Shown piece after piece: positions 24,813 through 33,017 of a DNA stretch of 64,000 nucleotides. Position 1 is the stretch's first letter; each line of letters opens with the position of its first letter. The notes under the pieces were generated by a model. The model did not search any database, was not told the origin of the DNA, and worked only from the letters and a program-made list of their open reading frames with translations. This DNA comes from Marinobacterium_D sp050908845 (GTDB lineage Bacteria > Pseudomonadota > Gammaproteobacteria > Pseudomonadales > Balneatricaceae). The translations under genes and the position numbers were made by a program. The stretch spans positions 3,534,001 through 3,598,000 of the forward strand of contig NZ_CP194171.1 of assembly GCF_050908845.1 (NCBI RefSeq), given 5' to 3'.

Positions 24813-25775
24813 TCAGCTCTGCAGCTTGTCCCAGACTTCCTGATCTCGCTCCGCTGTCCAGACCCGCGGCCAGTCGATACCGTCAAACTCGTCCCAGATA
24901 CGCTGAACATCAAATGGCAGGCAGTGTTCAAAGATCGGCCACTTACCGTATTGCGGCGCCAGGTGCTCATGCGTCGCTTCAAACGCTTCCTTCACGGTGC
25001 CGCCTCGGTTGTAAACCTCGCCGACTTTCTCTTTCATCCCGTTCAGGAAGCCGCGGGTCTGTTCAATAGCCGCGTCAACATTTTCACGACCGTGAACAAC
25101 CGCACCGCGTCCGCCAACCAGCACCTCAGCCCCCAGGCTCTTGACCTTGTCCAGGGTTTCGGTGGACCAGTCGAAATGGAATGCATCACCGGTGTACAAA
25201 GCAGCCGCGGCTTCTACCAGGTCGCCTGCAAAGAGGATTTTCTGCTTCGGCAGCCAGGCAACAATGTCGCCAGCCGTGTGACCGCGACCACAATATTCCA
25301 GCACCAGGCTGCCGCGATCCCCTCCGAGGGGAATTTCAAGACGATCGTTAAACACAATATCGGGATGCGTCAGGCCAGGGATGCTGTCGGGCTCGCGGAA
25401 CAACCGGGGCATACGGCCATATTCGCTGTGCCAGTCTTCCATACCCCGCTCCTCGATCAGGAACTTGGTTTTTTCGTGGGCAATAATGCTTTCAGCATTG
25501 AATGCGGCAGCACCCAAAACACGCACCGCGTGGTAATGGGAAAGCACCAGATATTTGACCGGTTTATCGGTATGCTCGCGCAGCATCTCCAGCCAGTCAC
25601 TACCCGCCTTCGGTGTCGCGCGGGCCTCGAAGGCGATAATGAAGTCTTCGGCTTCTATCGCGCCGACATTGGGGTCACCTTCAGCGGTAAGGGCGTACAC
25701 ACCATCAGCCAGTACCTCTAGAGTTTCTGTCTTTTCACCGAGATCTGCTGAGGATGCAAAAGGTTTTTTAGCCAT
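24813..25775 (-). CDS. MBL-fold metallo-hydrolase-like protein with altered metal motif, 320 aa
   Basis: Metallo-beta-lactamase fold: the first motif reads LSHYHAVRVLG, so the usual HxHxDH is reduced to HxH with Val-Arg in place of Asp-His. The later GRGHTAGDIV histidine and FAGDLVEA aspartate are kept. Such proteins may bind one metal or none. I chose the ATG with AGGTGA eight bases upstream; a GTG four codons earlier is possible. It lies between the KstD-like gene and the VOC gene on the same strand and is probably part of the same pathway, perhaps as a lactone or ester hydrolase. Confidence 0.8.
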   Translation of the reverse strand: MAKKPFASSADLGEKTETLEVLADGVYALTAEGDPNVGAIEAEDFIIAFEARATPKAGSDWLEMLREHTDKPVKYLVLSHYHAVRVLGAAAFNAESIIAHEKTKFLIEERGMEDWHSEYGRMPRLFREPDSIPGLTHPDIVFNDRLEIPLGGDRGSLVLEYCGRGHTAGDIVAWLPKQKILFAGDLVEAAAALYTGDAFHFDWSTETLDKVKSLGAEVLVGGRGAVVHGRENVDAAIEQTRGFLNGMKEKVGEVYNRGGTVKEAFEATHEHLAPQYGKWPIFEHCLPFDVQRIWDEFDGIDWPRVWTAERDQEVWDKLQS

Positions 25776-25963
25776 GATAAAAGTCACCTATATTTATTTT
25801 TGCTAAATTTTTCAGGCCGATAAAAATCCAATAAACGTATAGAAAGCGCCGGTTAATGGCTTCTATCGTCCAGGAAAACGGCTACCGAAAACGTGTATGC
25901 ATTGAGAGTTTTTGCATCGGACACCGATTCGGAGATCTCCCATTTCGGTGCCCGGTGTTTGGA

Positions 25964-27670
25964 TCAGGCTTCAGCGCCAGCCATATGACTCGCAGCGATG
26001 TAGCCAAAGGTCAGCGCAGGCCCCAGTGTTATGCCGCCGCCTGGATAATTGCCGCCCATGATGCTCGCAGCATCATTACCCGATGCGTACAGGCCTTTAA
26101 TCGGAGCACCTTCCTCATCCAGAACCTGCGAATTTTCGTTGCAGCGCAAACCAGCGAACGTGCCCAAATCACCGATGACCAGCTTGACGGCGTAGTACGG
26201 CCCTTTCCGTATCGGCGCGACACAGGGGTTCGGTTTATGGTCAGGATCACCCAAGGAACGGTTATACGCGGTGGTACCCTTGCCGAACTCAGGATCTTCA
26301 CCGTTAACCGCATGCTTATTAAATTCAGCTACTGTTGCTTCAAGCTGGGCTGGATTCGCACCGATCTGCTCAGCCAGTTCACGCAACGTTTTACCGCGCA
26401 TCAGGTAACCTGTTTTCAACTGGCTGCGATAGGGCATAGGTGCGGGCTTCGCAAATCCCAGGCCGTAACGGCGGAAAGTTTTGTGGTCGGCGATAAAGTA
26501 TGCACAGATTTCGCTTTCCTCTTCCGTACAGCGGTCATACATCGCCTGGCAGAAGTCATGGTATGAATTCGACTCGTTAACGAAGCGGCGACCAGAACGC
26601 GTCACTGCGATGATTCCCGGCTTTGAGCGATCCACGAAGTGCGGGAATGTTCCGGTTGTTCCGTCAGACCAGACTGGGCGAGAGATCGGTACCCAGGCGG
26701 CGGGATGAGGCAGGTCTTCATTGACAGTCCCGCCAACAGACTCGCCCAGACGCAGACCGTCACCGGTATTACCCATGGGCGCCGGAGATGCATGCTCATG
26801 ACCGGTTGGCGCATGCCTGAACAGCTTTTTCCTGCGCACGGCATCCTGTGGGAAGCCACCGCAAGCCAGGACGACACCTTTACGGGCGACAACCTCTACC
26901 CGCCCTTTCACCGTATCCACAAGCGCGCCCTGGATCTCACCATCCTCTGTCCGGATCAGTTTCGCGACGGGAGAGCGCGTCCAGATAGGCACATTTTTTT
27001 CAAAGCAGGACTTTGCAAGTCTTCCGATCAGCGCATTACCGTTCATCAGTCGCATGGCGCGCCCGTGGAAGGTCACGTCCCGCATAAACTTCGCAAACAG
27101 ATAACCAACATAACTTGCGGATATAACGGATCTTGTCGCATTAAAGAAATGCAGCAGTTCCTTGCCTGATCCAATCATCATGCCCAGGACCGTAATTTCC
27201 TTCAGCGGTGGACGCAGGCGTTTTATCTCCTTACCGAGATCACGGCCGTCGAAGGGTTTTGCGACGATGGAACGACCGCCCGGCATCCCACCCTCTACCA
27301 GGGGGTGATAGTCAGAAAAGGTCGGACCGAGATCGAACTGAAGGCTGGTATTTTTCTCGAAGAAGTCGACGGCTTTCGGTCCCGCATCGAGAAAAGCATT
27401 GATGCGTGATTCATCGAAAAAAGCACCGGTTTCATGCTTCAGATAGGTTCTCGCCGCGTCAGCCGAGTCATTTACCCCGTCTCGCTTGCCCGGCGCATTT
27501 CCGGGAATCCACATCCATCCACCTGATCTGGCGGTGGTGCCGCCAAATACCGGTTCTTTTTCGACGACGAGGACCTTCAAACCGCGATGGGCTGCCGATA
27601 CAGCGGCTGACAAACCGCCGGCTCCAGAACCCACGACCAACACATCACATTCGTATTTTATTGTTTTCAC
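25964..27670 (-). CDS. KstD-like FAD-dependent dehydrogenase, 568 aa
   Basis: Belongs to the fumarate reductase/3-ketosteroid delta-1-dehydrogenase flavoprotein family. The FAD-binding motif GSGAGG lies at residues 14-19, followed by GGTTARSGGWMWIPGN, typical of the KstD side. Near the C-terminus, GLYASGNDAASIMGGNYPGGGITLGPALTFGYIAA is the second FAD-binding block. The family introduces or reduces a C=C bond next to a ketone. The GTG start has AGGAG eight bases upstream; an upstream extension of 15 codons is less likely. It heads the minus-strand cluster with MBL, VOC, fumarylacetoacetase and maiA. Confidence 0.87.
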   Translation of the reverse strand: MKTIKYECDVLVVGSGAGGLSAAVSAAHRGLKVLVVEKEPVFGGTTARSGGWMWIPGNAPGKRDGVNDSADAARTYLKHETGAFFDESRINAFLDAGPKAVDFFEKNTSLQFDLGPTFSDYHPLVEGGMPGGRSIVAKPFDGRDLGKEIKRLRPPLKEITVLGMMIGSGKELLHFFNATRSVISASYVGYLFAKFMRDVTFHGRAMRLMNGNALIGRLAKSCFEKNVPIWTRSPVAKLIRTEDGEIQGALVDTVKGRVEVVARKGVVLACGGFPQDAVRRKKLFRHAPTGHEHASPAPMGNTGDGLRLGESVGGTVNEDLPHPAAWVPISRPVWSDGTTGTFPHFVDRSKPGIIAVTRSGRRFVNESNSYHDFCQAMYDRCTEEESEICAYFIADHKTFRRYGLGFAKPAPMPYRSQLKTGYLMRGKTLRELAEQIGANPAQLEATVAEFNKHAVNGEDPEFGKGTTAYNRSLGDPDHKPNPCVAPIRKGPYYAVKLVIGDLGTFAGLRCNENSQVLDEEGAPIKGLYASGNDAASIMGGNYPGGGITLGPALTFGYIAASHMAGAEA

Positions 27671-28204
27671 CTGACTACTCCTGGAATCAAGAAAGTGTGT
27701 TGAGCTGTTGTGCACTTCTTGCGACTTCTAGCCCTACCAACGTCCCTCAAGTCCTTCGCTACCTCACCTAACGCGCTGATTAGGGTAGAGGTAACAGCAT
27801 TAGAAGAACGCATTAACCATAGTGTTGCCGTTCGTTATTTGCAAATGTATTTGCCAATAACGAACTTTGCAAGCGATAATTTCGTTGCGGTCCTTCCGCC
27901 AGCGGCAAGGTTTGGAGGGTTTTGCCTGCTCGGAGACTTAGCTCCCAACCGAGATGGCAGCGTCCTGAGTGCCTGGATCAACATGATCCGAGGCCCACTG
28001 AAATCCTTGCCATCACTGGGTATCCGAAGTACTTGGCGCCGGTGTTGGCTCAGGCTTTTGTCGGTTGGTGTGGATTCTTTAGCTACGAATGGGAACTGCG
28101 CAGTGGCCAACCGCGCGAACAGTCAGAACAGAGGAACGGCGCCCTGTATCTGACCTATTGCAGGTGGAGGGCTAAATGATCACCCGAAAAGTGAAGGATC
28201 AGAG
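27671..28204. other. 534-bp divergent control region between the KstD-like and TauE-type genes
   Basis: No gene is supported here. The main feature is the near-perfect 34-bp palindrome at 27831-27864. Short open frames have no ribosome sites. Confidence 0.6.
27831..27864. promoter_or_regulatory. 34-bp near-perfect palindrome (16-2-16), candidate operator
   Basis: Left arm TTCGTTATTTGCAAAT, centre GT, right arm ATTTGCCAATAACGAA; only one pair is mismatched. Its core GTTATTTGCAAATG (27834-27847) differs at one position from the stretch at 55613-55626, upstream of the IclR gene. It lies between divergent genes. Confidence 0.7.
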
Positions 28205-28975
28205 ATGCAACTGACAACAAGCAGTGAGATCTTGCAGAATATTGGCAGTACACCCTTCCTGATCGCATGCCTGGCGGCTATGTGCGTTGGGATGGCAAAA
28301 GGAGGTGTGCCGACGGTCGGCATGCTGGCAGTTCCCGTGATTTCGCTGGCAGTGTCCCCTATCAAGGGAGCCGCCATTCTGCTGCCCATTTTCATACTCA
28401 CCGATATGGTCAGCGTATGGCTCTACCGGCGCTCATTTTCCAAGCCTAACCTGAAGATTCTGATCCCTGCCGGATTAATGGGTGTCGTTGTTGGCTGGGC
28501 CACAGCTTCACTGATCTCGGATCAGGTCGTTTCGATCCTGATTGGCTCGCTGGGTATCGCCTTCTGTTGCTACACCTGGTTCGGCAAGACTTACCTGATG
28601 ACGCCGAAACAACCTACGTTTGGCAGAGGCATTCTGTGGGGTGGCTTGGCGGGATTTACCAGTTTTATCTCTCATGCCGGATCGCCGCCTTACCAGATCT
28701 ACGTGATCCCTCAGCGACTGGAGAAACTGACTTTCGTTGGCACCACCGCGGTGGTGTTTGCAGCTATTAATCTGGCGAAGGTCATTCCTTACGCCAACCT
28801 AAGGCCCTATAGCCCTGAGGATCTTACGCTGGCTCTTTGGCTGATCCCGACAGCGCTTGCGGGCACTTTTCTGGGAGTGTTCCTGATTAAACGTCTCGCC
28901 GATGCCTGGTTCTCCAGACTGATTCAGGTTGGTCTATTGCTTGTGTCGATCAAGCTCATCCTTCAGGCGGTATAA
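28205..28975 (+). CDS. TauE/SafE-family membrane permease, 256 aa
   Basis: About eight hydrophobic helices in two repeats, with the family block CVGMAKGGVPTVGMLAVP near residue 28 and GFTSFISHAGSPPYQIYVIPQ near residue 150. TauE/SafE proteins export or import sulfite, sulfoacetate or small organic anions. The ATG has an AAGGATCAGAG site. It diverges from the KstD-like gene across a region with a strong palindrome, so it may be co-regulated and move an anionic pathway compound. The ligand is not known. Confidence 0.88.
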   Translation: MQLTTSSEILQNIGSTPFLIACLAAMCVGMAKGGVPTVGMLAVPVISLAVSPIKGAAILLPIFILTDMVSVWLYRRSFSKPNLKILIPAGLMGVVVGWATASLISDQVVSILIGSLGIAFCCYTWFGKTYLMTPKQPTFGRGILWGGLAGFTSFISHAGSPPYQIYVIPQRLEKLTFVGTTAVVFAAINLAKVIPYANLRPYSPEDLTLALWLIPTALAGTFLGVFLIKRLADAWFSRLIQVGLLLVSIKLILQAV

Positions 28976-29068
28976 AAATCGAGAAACACGGAAATCGGTG
29001 GGCCGCCTGGCGGCGATAAAGCGCCCCTTCGACCGGAAAACAGGCCCTGAATATCGGCTCAGAGTTAT

Positions 29069-29100
29069 ACGAAACGGGGAGGGATACTGTCCCGTTTCGT
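29069..29100. terminator. hairpin between convergent TauE-type and marR genes
   Basis: Perfect ten-base arms ACGAAACGGG / CCCGTTTCGT around a 12-base loop. No T-run follows, so it may act as a weak or factor-assisted terminator, or as an mRNA 3' stabiliser. Confidence 0.5.
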
Positions 29101-29104
29101 CGCT

Positions 29105-29566
29105 TTAGCGATCCTGATCGGCGAGGTGGGCATCAACCTTGTCGAGCAGATGCTTGAGTGTCGACCGTTCGCTGGCCGTCAGACAGGAGAGTATGTCACG
29201 CTCCTTATCGATCACTTTCGGGACGATATCGTTGTAGATCTCCACCCCCTTGGGCGACAAGCGATAATAGATCGCCCGTTTGTCCTCCGGATCTGGCTGT
29301 GAAACCAACAACCCTTCGGACTTCAAACGCTGTACAGCACGACTGACCTGCATTTTCTCCAACTTGGTAAAGCTGGCTATATCGGTCGCCGTTATCGGCT
29401 GCAGCAACGCCAGAGTCGCCATCGCACGCCAGTCGTTTCTGGATAGGTTATGCAGGTCCTTGTAGGGCTTGGCGACGGACTGACTGACTCTCTGTTCGAG
29501 AATAGACAAGCGGTAAGGGAAAAACTCAAGAAGCTCGAGTTTGGTGATAATGTTCCGGTCATTCAT
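29105..29566 (-). CDS. MarR-family transcriptional regulator, 153 aa
   Basis: Winged helix-turn-helix with the MarR layout: N-terminal dimer helices, recognition part TDIASFTKLEKMQVSRAVQRLKSEGLL (about residues 60-86), and wing DPEDKRAIYYRLSPKG. Members usually repress catabolic or efflux genes and release DNA on binding an aromatic or phenolic ligand. It is divergent from the YqjM-like ene-reductase gene, its most probable target. The GTAAC-N4-GTTAC pair upstream of the VOC gene is another possible target. Confidence 0.9.
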   Translation of the reverse strand: MNDRNIITKLELLEFFPYRLSILEQRVSQSVAKPYKDLHNLSRNDWRAMATLALLQPITATDIASFTKLEKMQVSRAVQRLKSEGLLVSQPDPEDKRAIYYRLSPKGVEIYNDIVPKVIDKERDILSCLTASERSTLKHLLDKVDAHLADQDR

Positions 29567-30148
29567 TCCATAGTGCGGCAGGACTACTCCCTACCCCTTA
29601 CTGAATAGCTTTCGATTGATATGGCCATAGGCCGGGCTGGCGAAAAGGTTTCCACTGCCCCTTTACCCTGAGACCAGGCTGATTACGCAGCGTGTTTCGG
29701 CTAAGAGAGATACTAACACAAGCCCTTTCGGACGCCGGCTATCTTGGTGAAGCGTTTCCTGGCGCATCTGTAGCCCGATTCCCAGAAAACTGTCGAAAAC
29801 GCTTTTCTGCCAGATAAACACCCCTGATTGAGTAGTCAAGAATACGGCCGCCCACCTGAGAAACACATACTTCCTTATAAAACATGAAGTTAAACTACAT
29901 CTCTTCCTGCTTTCCACAACCCAGCCCAGCTCCTGACTCGATACTTCTAACCCTTCTACCCTGGCTGCGAAGCCAGTTCTTTCAGAAACAGACTTGAAAC
30001 GGTCGTTATATATTATTTAATCTATTCGCTATTATCATACAGAAATTACGTATCGAGGTGCGTTCAGCACCTCCGTACTGAAGCAAGAAACAAACCCCAA
30101 AAACAAACCGAGAAGGTGCCACGTGAAGACAACTGCAGGAAACCAGTC
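29567..30148. other. 582-bp divergent spacer between marR and the ene-reductase gene
   Basis: No gene is supported; an 84-codon minus frame here has no ribosome site or family pattern. A hairpin with arms GAGGTGC/GCACCTC (30055-30073) lies in the likely leader of the ene-reductase gene. The bases at 29994-30030 are AT-rich and probably hold its promoter. Confidence 0.5.
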
Positions 30149-31306
30149 ATGAGCGACCAGCCGGTAAACACGTTACTTCAACCCTTCACTCTGCGTGGCC
30201 TGACACTCAAGAATCGCATGGTCATATCTCCGATGTGCCAGCATGCGGCAATAGACGGACAGGTTCAGGACTGGCATCTGGTCCACTATGGCAAGTTCAT
30301 TCTCGGCGGCGCCGCACTTGTCTGGACCGAAAGTACGGCTATCGCTTCCGACTCAAGGGTCGGTATCGCGGATCTCGGTATCTGGAGCGACGAGCATATT
30401 GATGGTCTACGCAAGTTAGCCGACTTTGCCCATAGCAATGGGGCCCTGATGGGGGTGCAGTTGGCCCATGCAGGACGTAAAGCTTTCTCTGCGCCTTTGT
30501 GGGAAGGCGGACACGCCCTGTCCCCGGATGAGATCACTCGGTCTGAAATCAGCTGGCGTCGCGTCGGGCCCAGTGCCATAGCAGCAAGCAGTGAGTGGAG
30601 CACCCCCGACGCCCTGACCGTTGCTGAAATGGCGGAGATCCGTCAGCAGTTTGTTGACGCAGCACGGCGCGCAGATGCAGCAGGTATGGACGCCATCGAG
30701 CTGCACTACGGTCACGGCTATCTCGTTGCCAGTTTTCTATCGCCTCATGCGAACCATCGCCAGGATGAATACGGTGGAACACGTGAAAACCGCATGCGCT
30801 ACGCAGTTGAGATTGCTACGGCCACGCGGGCGGTATGGCCTTCTAACAAACCTCTCTTTGTCCGTCTCTCCTGCATCGATGGCGTTGAGGGAGGCTGGAA
30901 TCTAGATGACTCGGTCATCCTTGCCCGCGAATTGAAAGCGGCCGGTATCGATGTGATCGACTGCTCATCCGGAGGGCTATCTGAAGAGGTCAAACGCAGC
31001 AATGTCCCGCGGGGGATTGGGTTCCAGGTTCCGTTCTCGGCAGAGATCAGAAACAGCGCAGAGATTGTGACTCAAGCGGTCGGCCTGATCGTAAGCCCCG
31101 AGCATGCCAATGAGGTCATTGCGACAGGGCAGGCAGATCTTATCGCCGTGGGACGCGCCGCATTACGTAACCCTTACTGGCCGGCCGAAGCCTATCGAAA
31201 GCTCAGTGATTCGGACGGTTTCGAGGCATGGCCAGAACGCCATAGCGCCTGGCTGGATAAACGTCAGCCGATGTTGCGCCGTTTTGTGGGTGACGAAGCC
31301 AACTGA
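30149..31306 (+). CDS. YqjM/XenA-type NADH:flavin ene-reductase, 385 aa
   Basis: FMN-containing TIM-barrel enzyme of the Old Yellow Enzyme family, thermophilic-like (YqjM) class. The class cysteine is in ISPMCQHA near residue 27. The substrate-binding His pair is seen in ELHYGHGYLVASFLSPHANHR. DEYGGTRENRMRYAVE is the family block. It reduces activated C=C bonds such as enones. The chosen ATG has AGGA eight bases upstream. The next gene on the same strand is the tandem EthD protein, 65 bases on. It differs from the two NemA-like OYEs in this window, which have a His-Asn pair. Confidence 0.9.
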   Translation: MSDQPVNTLLQPFTLRGLTLKNRMVISPMCQHAAIDGQVQDWHLVHYGKFILGGAALVWTESTAIASDSRVGIADLGIWSDEHIDGLRKLADFAHSNGALMGVQLAHAGRKAFSAPLWEGGHALSPDEITRSEISWRRVGPSAIAASSEWSTPDALTVAEMAEIRQQFVDAARRADAAGMDAIELHYGHGYLVASFLSPHANHRQDEYGGTRENRMRYAVEIATATRAVWPSNKPLFVRLSCIDGVEGGWNLDDSVILARELKAAGIDVIDCSSGGLSEEVKRSNVPRGIGFQVPFSAEIRNSAEIVTQAVGLIVSPEHANEVIATGQADLIAVGRAALRNPYWPAEAYRKLSDSDGFEAWPERHSAWLDKRQPMLRRFVGDEAN

Positions 31307-31371
31307 AGTGCCTTGCCTGTCTGCGGCAGGCAAGCCCCCCCACTACTGTCTATCCAAACGGGAGAATAAAA

Positions 31372-32064
31372 ATGATAAGTCGTTTTGGCTTGCTTAAACG
31401 CAAAGCCGGTATGACAACGTCCAGTTTCAATGAGCACTGGAAAAACTCGCATGGACCTCTGGCCGCCCAATTCCCGGGGTTAAGAAAGTACGATCAACAC
31501 CGAGTGACCAATAAAGAGCATTTCGGCATCGATCACACTCGCGGCACCTGGGATCTGGATGGTTTCTCAGAGCTGCAGTTCGACAGCATGGAGGCGATGC
31601 ATGAAGCGATCGACTCCAGCGCGTTCTTAAGCGCTCAGTCCGATGAGGATGCTTTCCTCGATGATCTGCATTTAGTCGTTTGTGAAAAGCATAGGGTCGT
31701 TCCACTTAACCTTGGTGACCAGCCTTATATCAAGCGGATGACATTGCTCAAGCGGTTGCCGGGCGTCTCCCCGGAAGAGTTCCGTCATGAATGGCTGGTA
31801 AAACACGCAGAGTGGGTATCCCAGTGGCCCAATGTGTTGGGCTATACCCAGAATCTCGTCATTGACCGGTATTACAACTCCCGCAGCGACAGTGCAGATT
31901 ATGATGATGTGCCGTTCGACGGAATTGTCGAATTCTGGTTCCGGAATAAAGAGGAGGCGGCCGAGCTCTACACCAGTGATATCGTGATGCGCACGCAGCA
32001 GCACGCGTTGGAATTCCTCGACGAAATTACACCCTTCTTTGTCGAAACAAGCAGCGTCGTCTAA
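31372..32064 (+). CDS. tandem EthD-domain protein, 230 aa
   Basis: Two copies of the EthD dimeric alpha-beta-barrel module are fused: residues about 1-110 (LLKRKAGMTTSSFNEHWKNSHGPLA, then DGFSELQF) and 118-225 (LLKRLPGVSPEEFRHEWLVKHAEW, then DGIVEFWF). A pseudo-dimer within one chain is expected. EthD relatives include lactone isomerases, cyclases and accessory proteins of ether breakdown. It follows the ene-reductase gene and has a GGGAGA ribosome site, so the two form an operon. It could isomerise or cyclise a pathway product. Exact reaction unknown. Confidence 0.85.
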   Translation: MISRFGLLKRKAGMTTSSFNEHWKNSHGPLAAQFPGLRKYDQHRVTNKEHFGIDHTRGTWDLDGFSELQFDSMEAMHEAIDSSAFLSAQSDEDAFLDDLHLVVCEKHRVVPLNLGDQPYIKRMTLLKRLPGVSPEEFRHEWLVKHAEWVSQWPNVLGYTQNLVIDRYYNSRSDSADYDDVPFDGIVEFWFRNKEEAAELYTSDIVMRTQQHALEFLDEITPFFVETSSVV

Positions 32065-32458
32065 GTCGTTGCACAACCGGGGGGCCGACGCAAAAGATTG
32101 CCTCCCGTTTATTGCCAAATTGCCTGCAGCGCTTTAACCATCGATTAACCATAGATGGAGCGATCGGTTTTGATCCCCAATCCCGGAGGATAGGCGTGCC
32201 AGGCAACAACGCTATGCAGCCAATAATCGATTCACAGACTCAACTAACAGTGACACGCCACTTGGCACTATAAACCCACCGATTATCGACCTATGTCGAA
32301 ACACCTAGCTTGACTGAACTTGTTCAATCGTTGCTTGGCTTACAAAGATAAATCAGATTGTCGCTGGCAGTAGAGCAGCCCAATAACCTCCTCTCTAATA
32401 TCCATAGATATTGTAAGTATTAATTTTAAAACTGAAGTCAAATGAAAGAGAGGCCTAG
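32065..32458. other. 394-bp spacer, short 11-bp tandem repeat only
   Basis: No gene is supported between the EthD and DoxX-like genes. An imperfect 11-base tandem repeat (TTAACCATCGA, TTAACCATAGA) lies at 32134-32155. The last 60 bases before the DoxX-like gene are AT-rich and probably contain its promoter. Confidence 0.5.
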
Positions 32459-32908
32459 ATGTCAGCCTATAACCCATATTGGACTCAACATCTGTTATTA
32501 AAAATTTCGTTATGGATCGCCTTGGTATTTGTTGCCATAGTGTTCTGCACCGTCGGCATAATCGAATTAATAATGCCCGTACCGGAGATGAGCCATATTC
32601 TGCCCTGGGTAGCGGATCATCCACTCTGGTTCACTCGCTCCCTCGGCGTGATCGATATCGCCGGCGGCATTGGCATCCTGCTGCCATCGCTGTTCCGCCG
32701 GGTGCCAAAACTGATCAGGTATGCCGCTATTGGCTGCGCGTCGAAGCAGGTAGTGGCAATCGTCTATCACCTGACTCAGGGAGAACCGGGCATCGTGCCG
32801 CTCAATATCGTGCTGCTGACGCTATCACTCTTCATTATCTGGTCCCGTACAGACGCTGGAAAAGCACTGTTTGGCAACCGATCTATCGGTCGATCTGCCT
32901 CGGCCTAA
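32459..32908 (+). CDS. DoxX-like membrane protein, 149 aa
   Basis: Four hydrophobic helices in the DoxX-like arrangement. The block FTRSLGVIDIAGGIGILLPSL in the middle (residues about 59-79) is characteristic of DoxX-like proteins, followed by two further helices and a polar C-terminal tail. Such proteins are thought to act in quinone-linked or redox-related membrane functions, but the role is not established. It is followed by a strong terminator. Confidence 0.8.
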   Translation: MSAYNPYWTQHLLLKISLWIALVFVAIVFCTVGIIELIMPVPEMSHILPWVADHPLWFTRSLGVIDIAGGIGILLPSLFRRVPKLIRYAAIGCASKQVVAIVYHLTQGEPGIVPLNIVLLTLSLFIIWSRTDAGKALFGNRSIGRSASA

Positions 32909-32928
32909 CCTATACGCGCCCCACCCTT

Positions 32929-32968
32929 ACCACTGAACGTGACCTCCCATCACGTTCAGTGGTTTTTT
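32929..32968 (+). terminator. strong intrinsic terminator after the DoxX-like gene
   Basis: Perfect 14-base stem ACCACTGAACGTGA / TCACGTTCAGTGGT with a seven-base loop, then TTTTT. It lies between the convergent DoxX-like (plus) and LLM (minus) genes. Confidence 0.92.
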
Positions 32969-33017
32969 ACCGCCTCAATACGCCCTGCCCCTCCGGCCCA
33001 GCACGAACTATTCAGCA

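Noticed and set aside
29663..29917. 84-codon open frame on the minus strand upstream of the ene-reductase gene
   Set aside because: No ribosome site, atypical composition (several scattered Cys and Arg), and it lies in a divergent promoter region.
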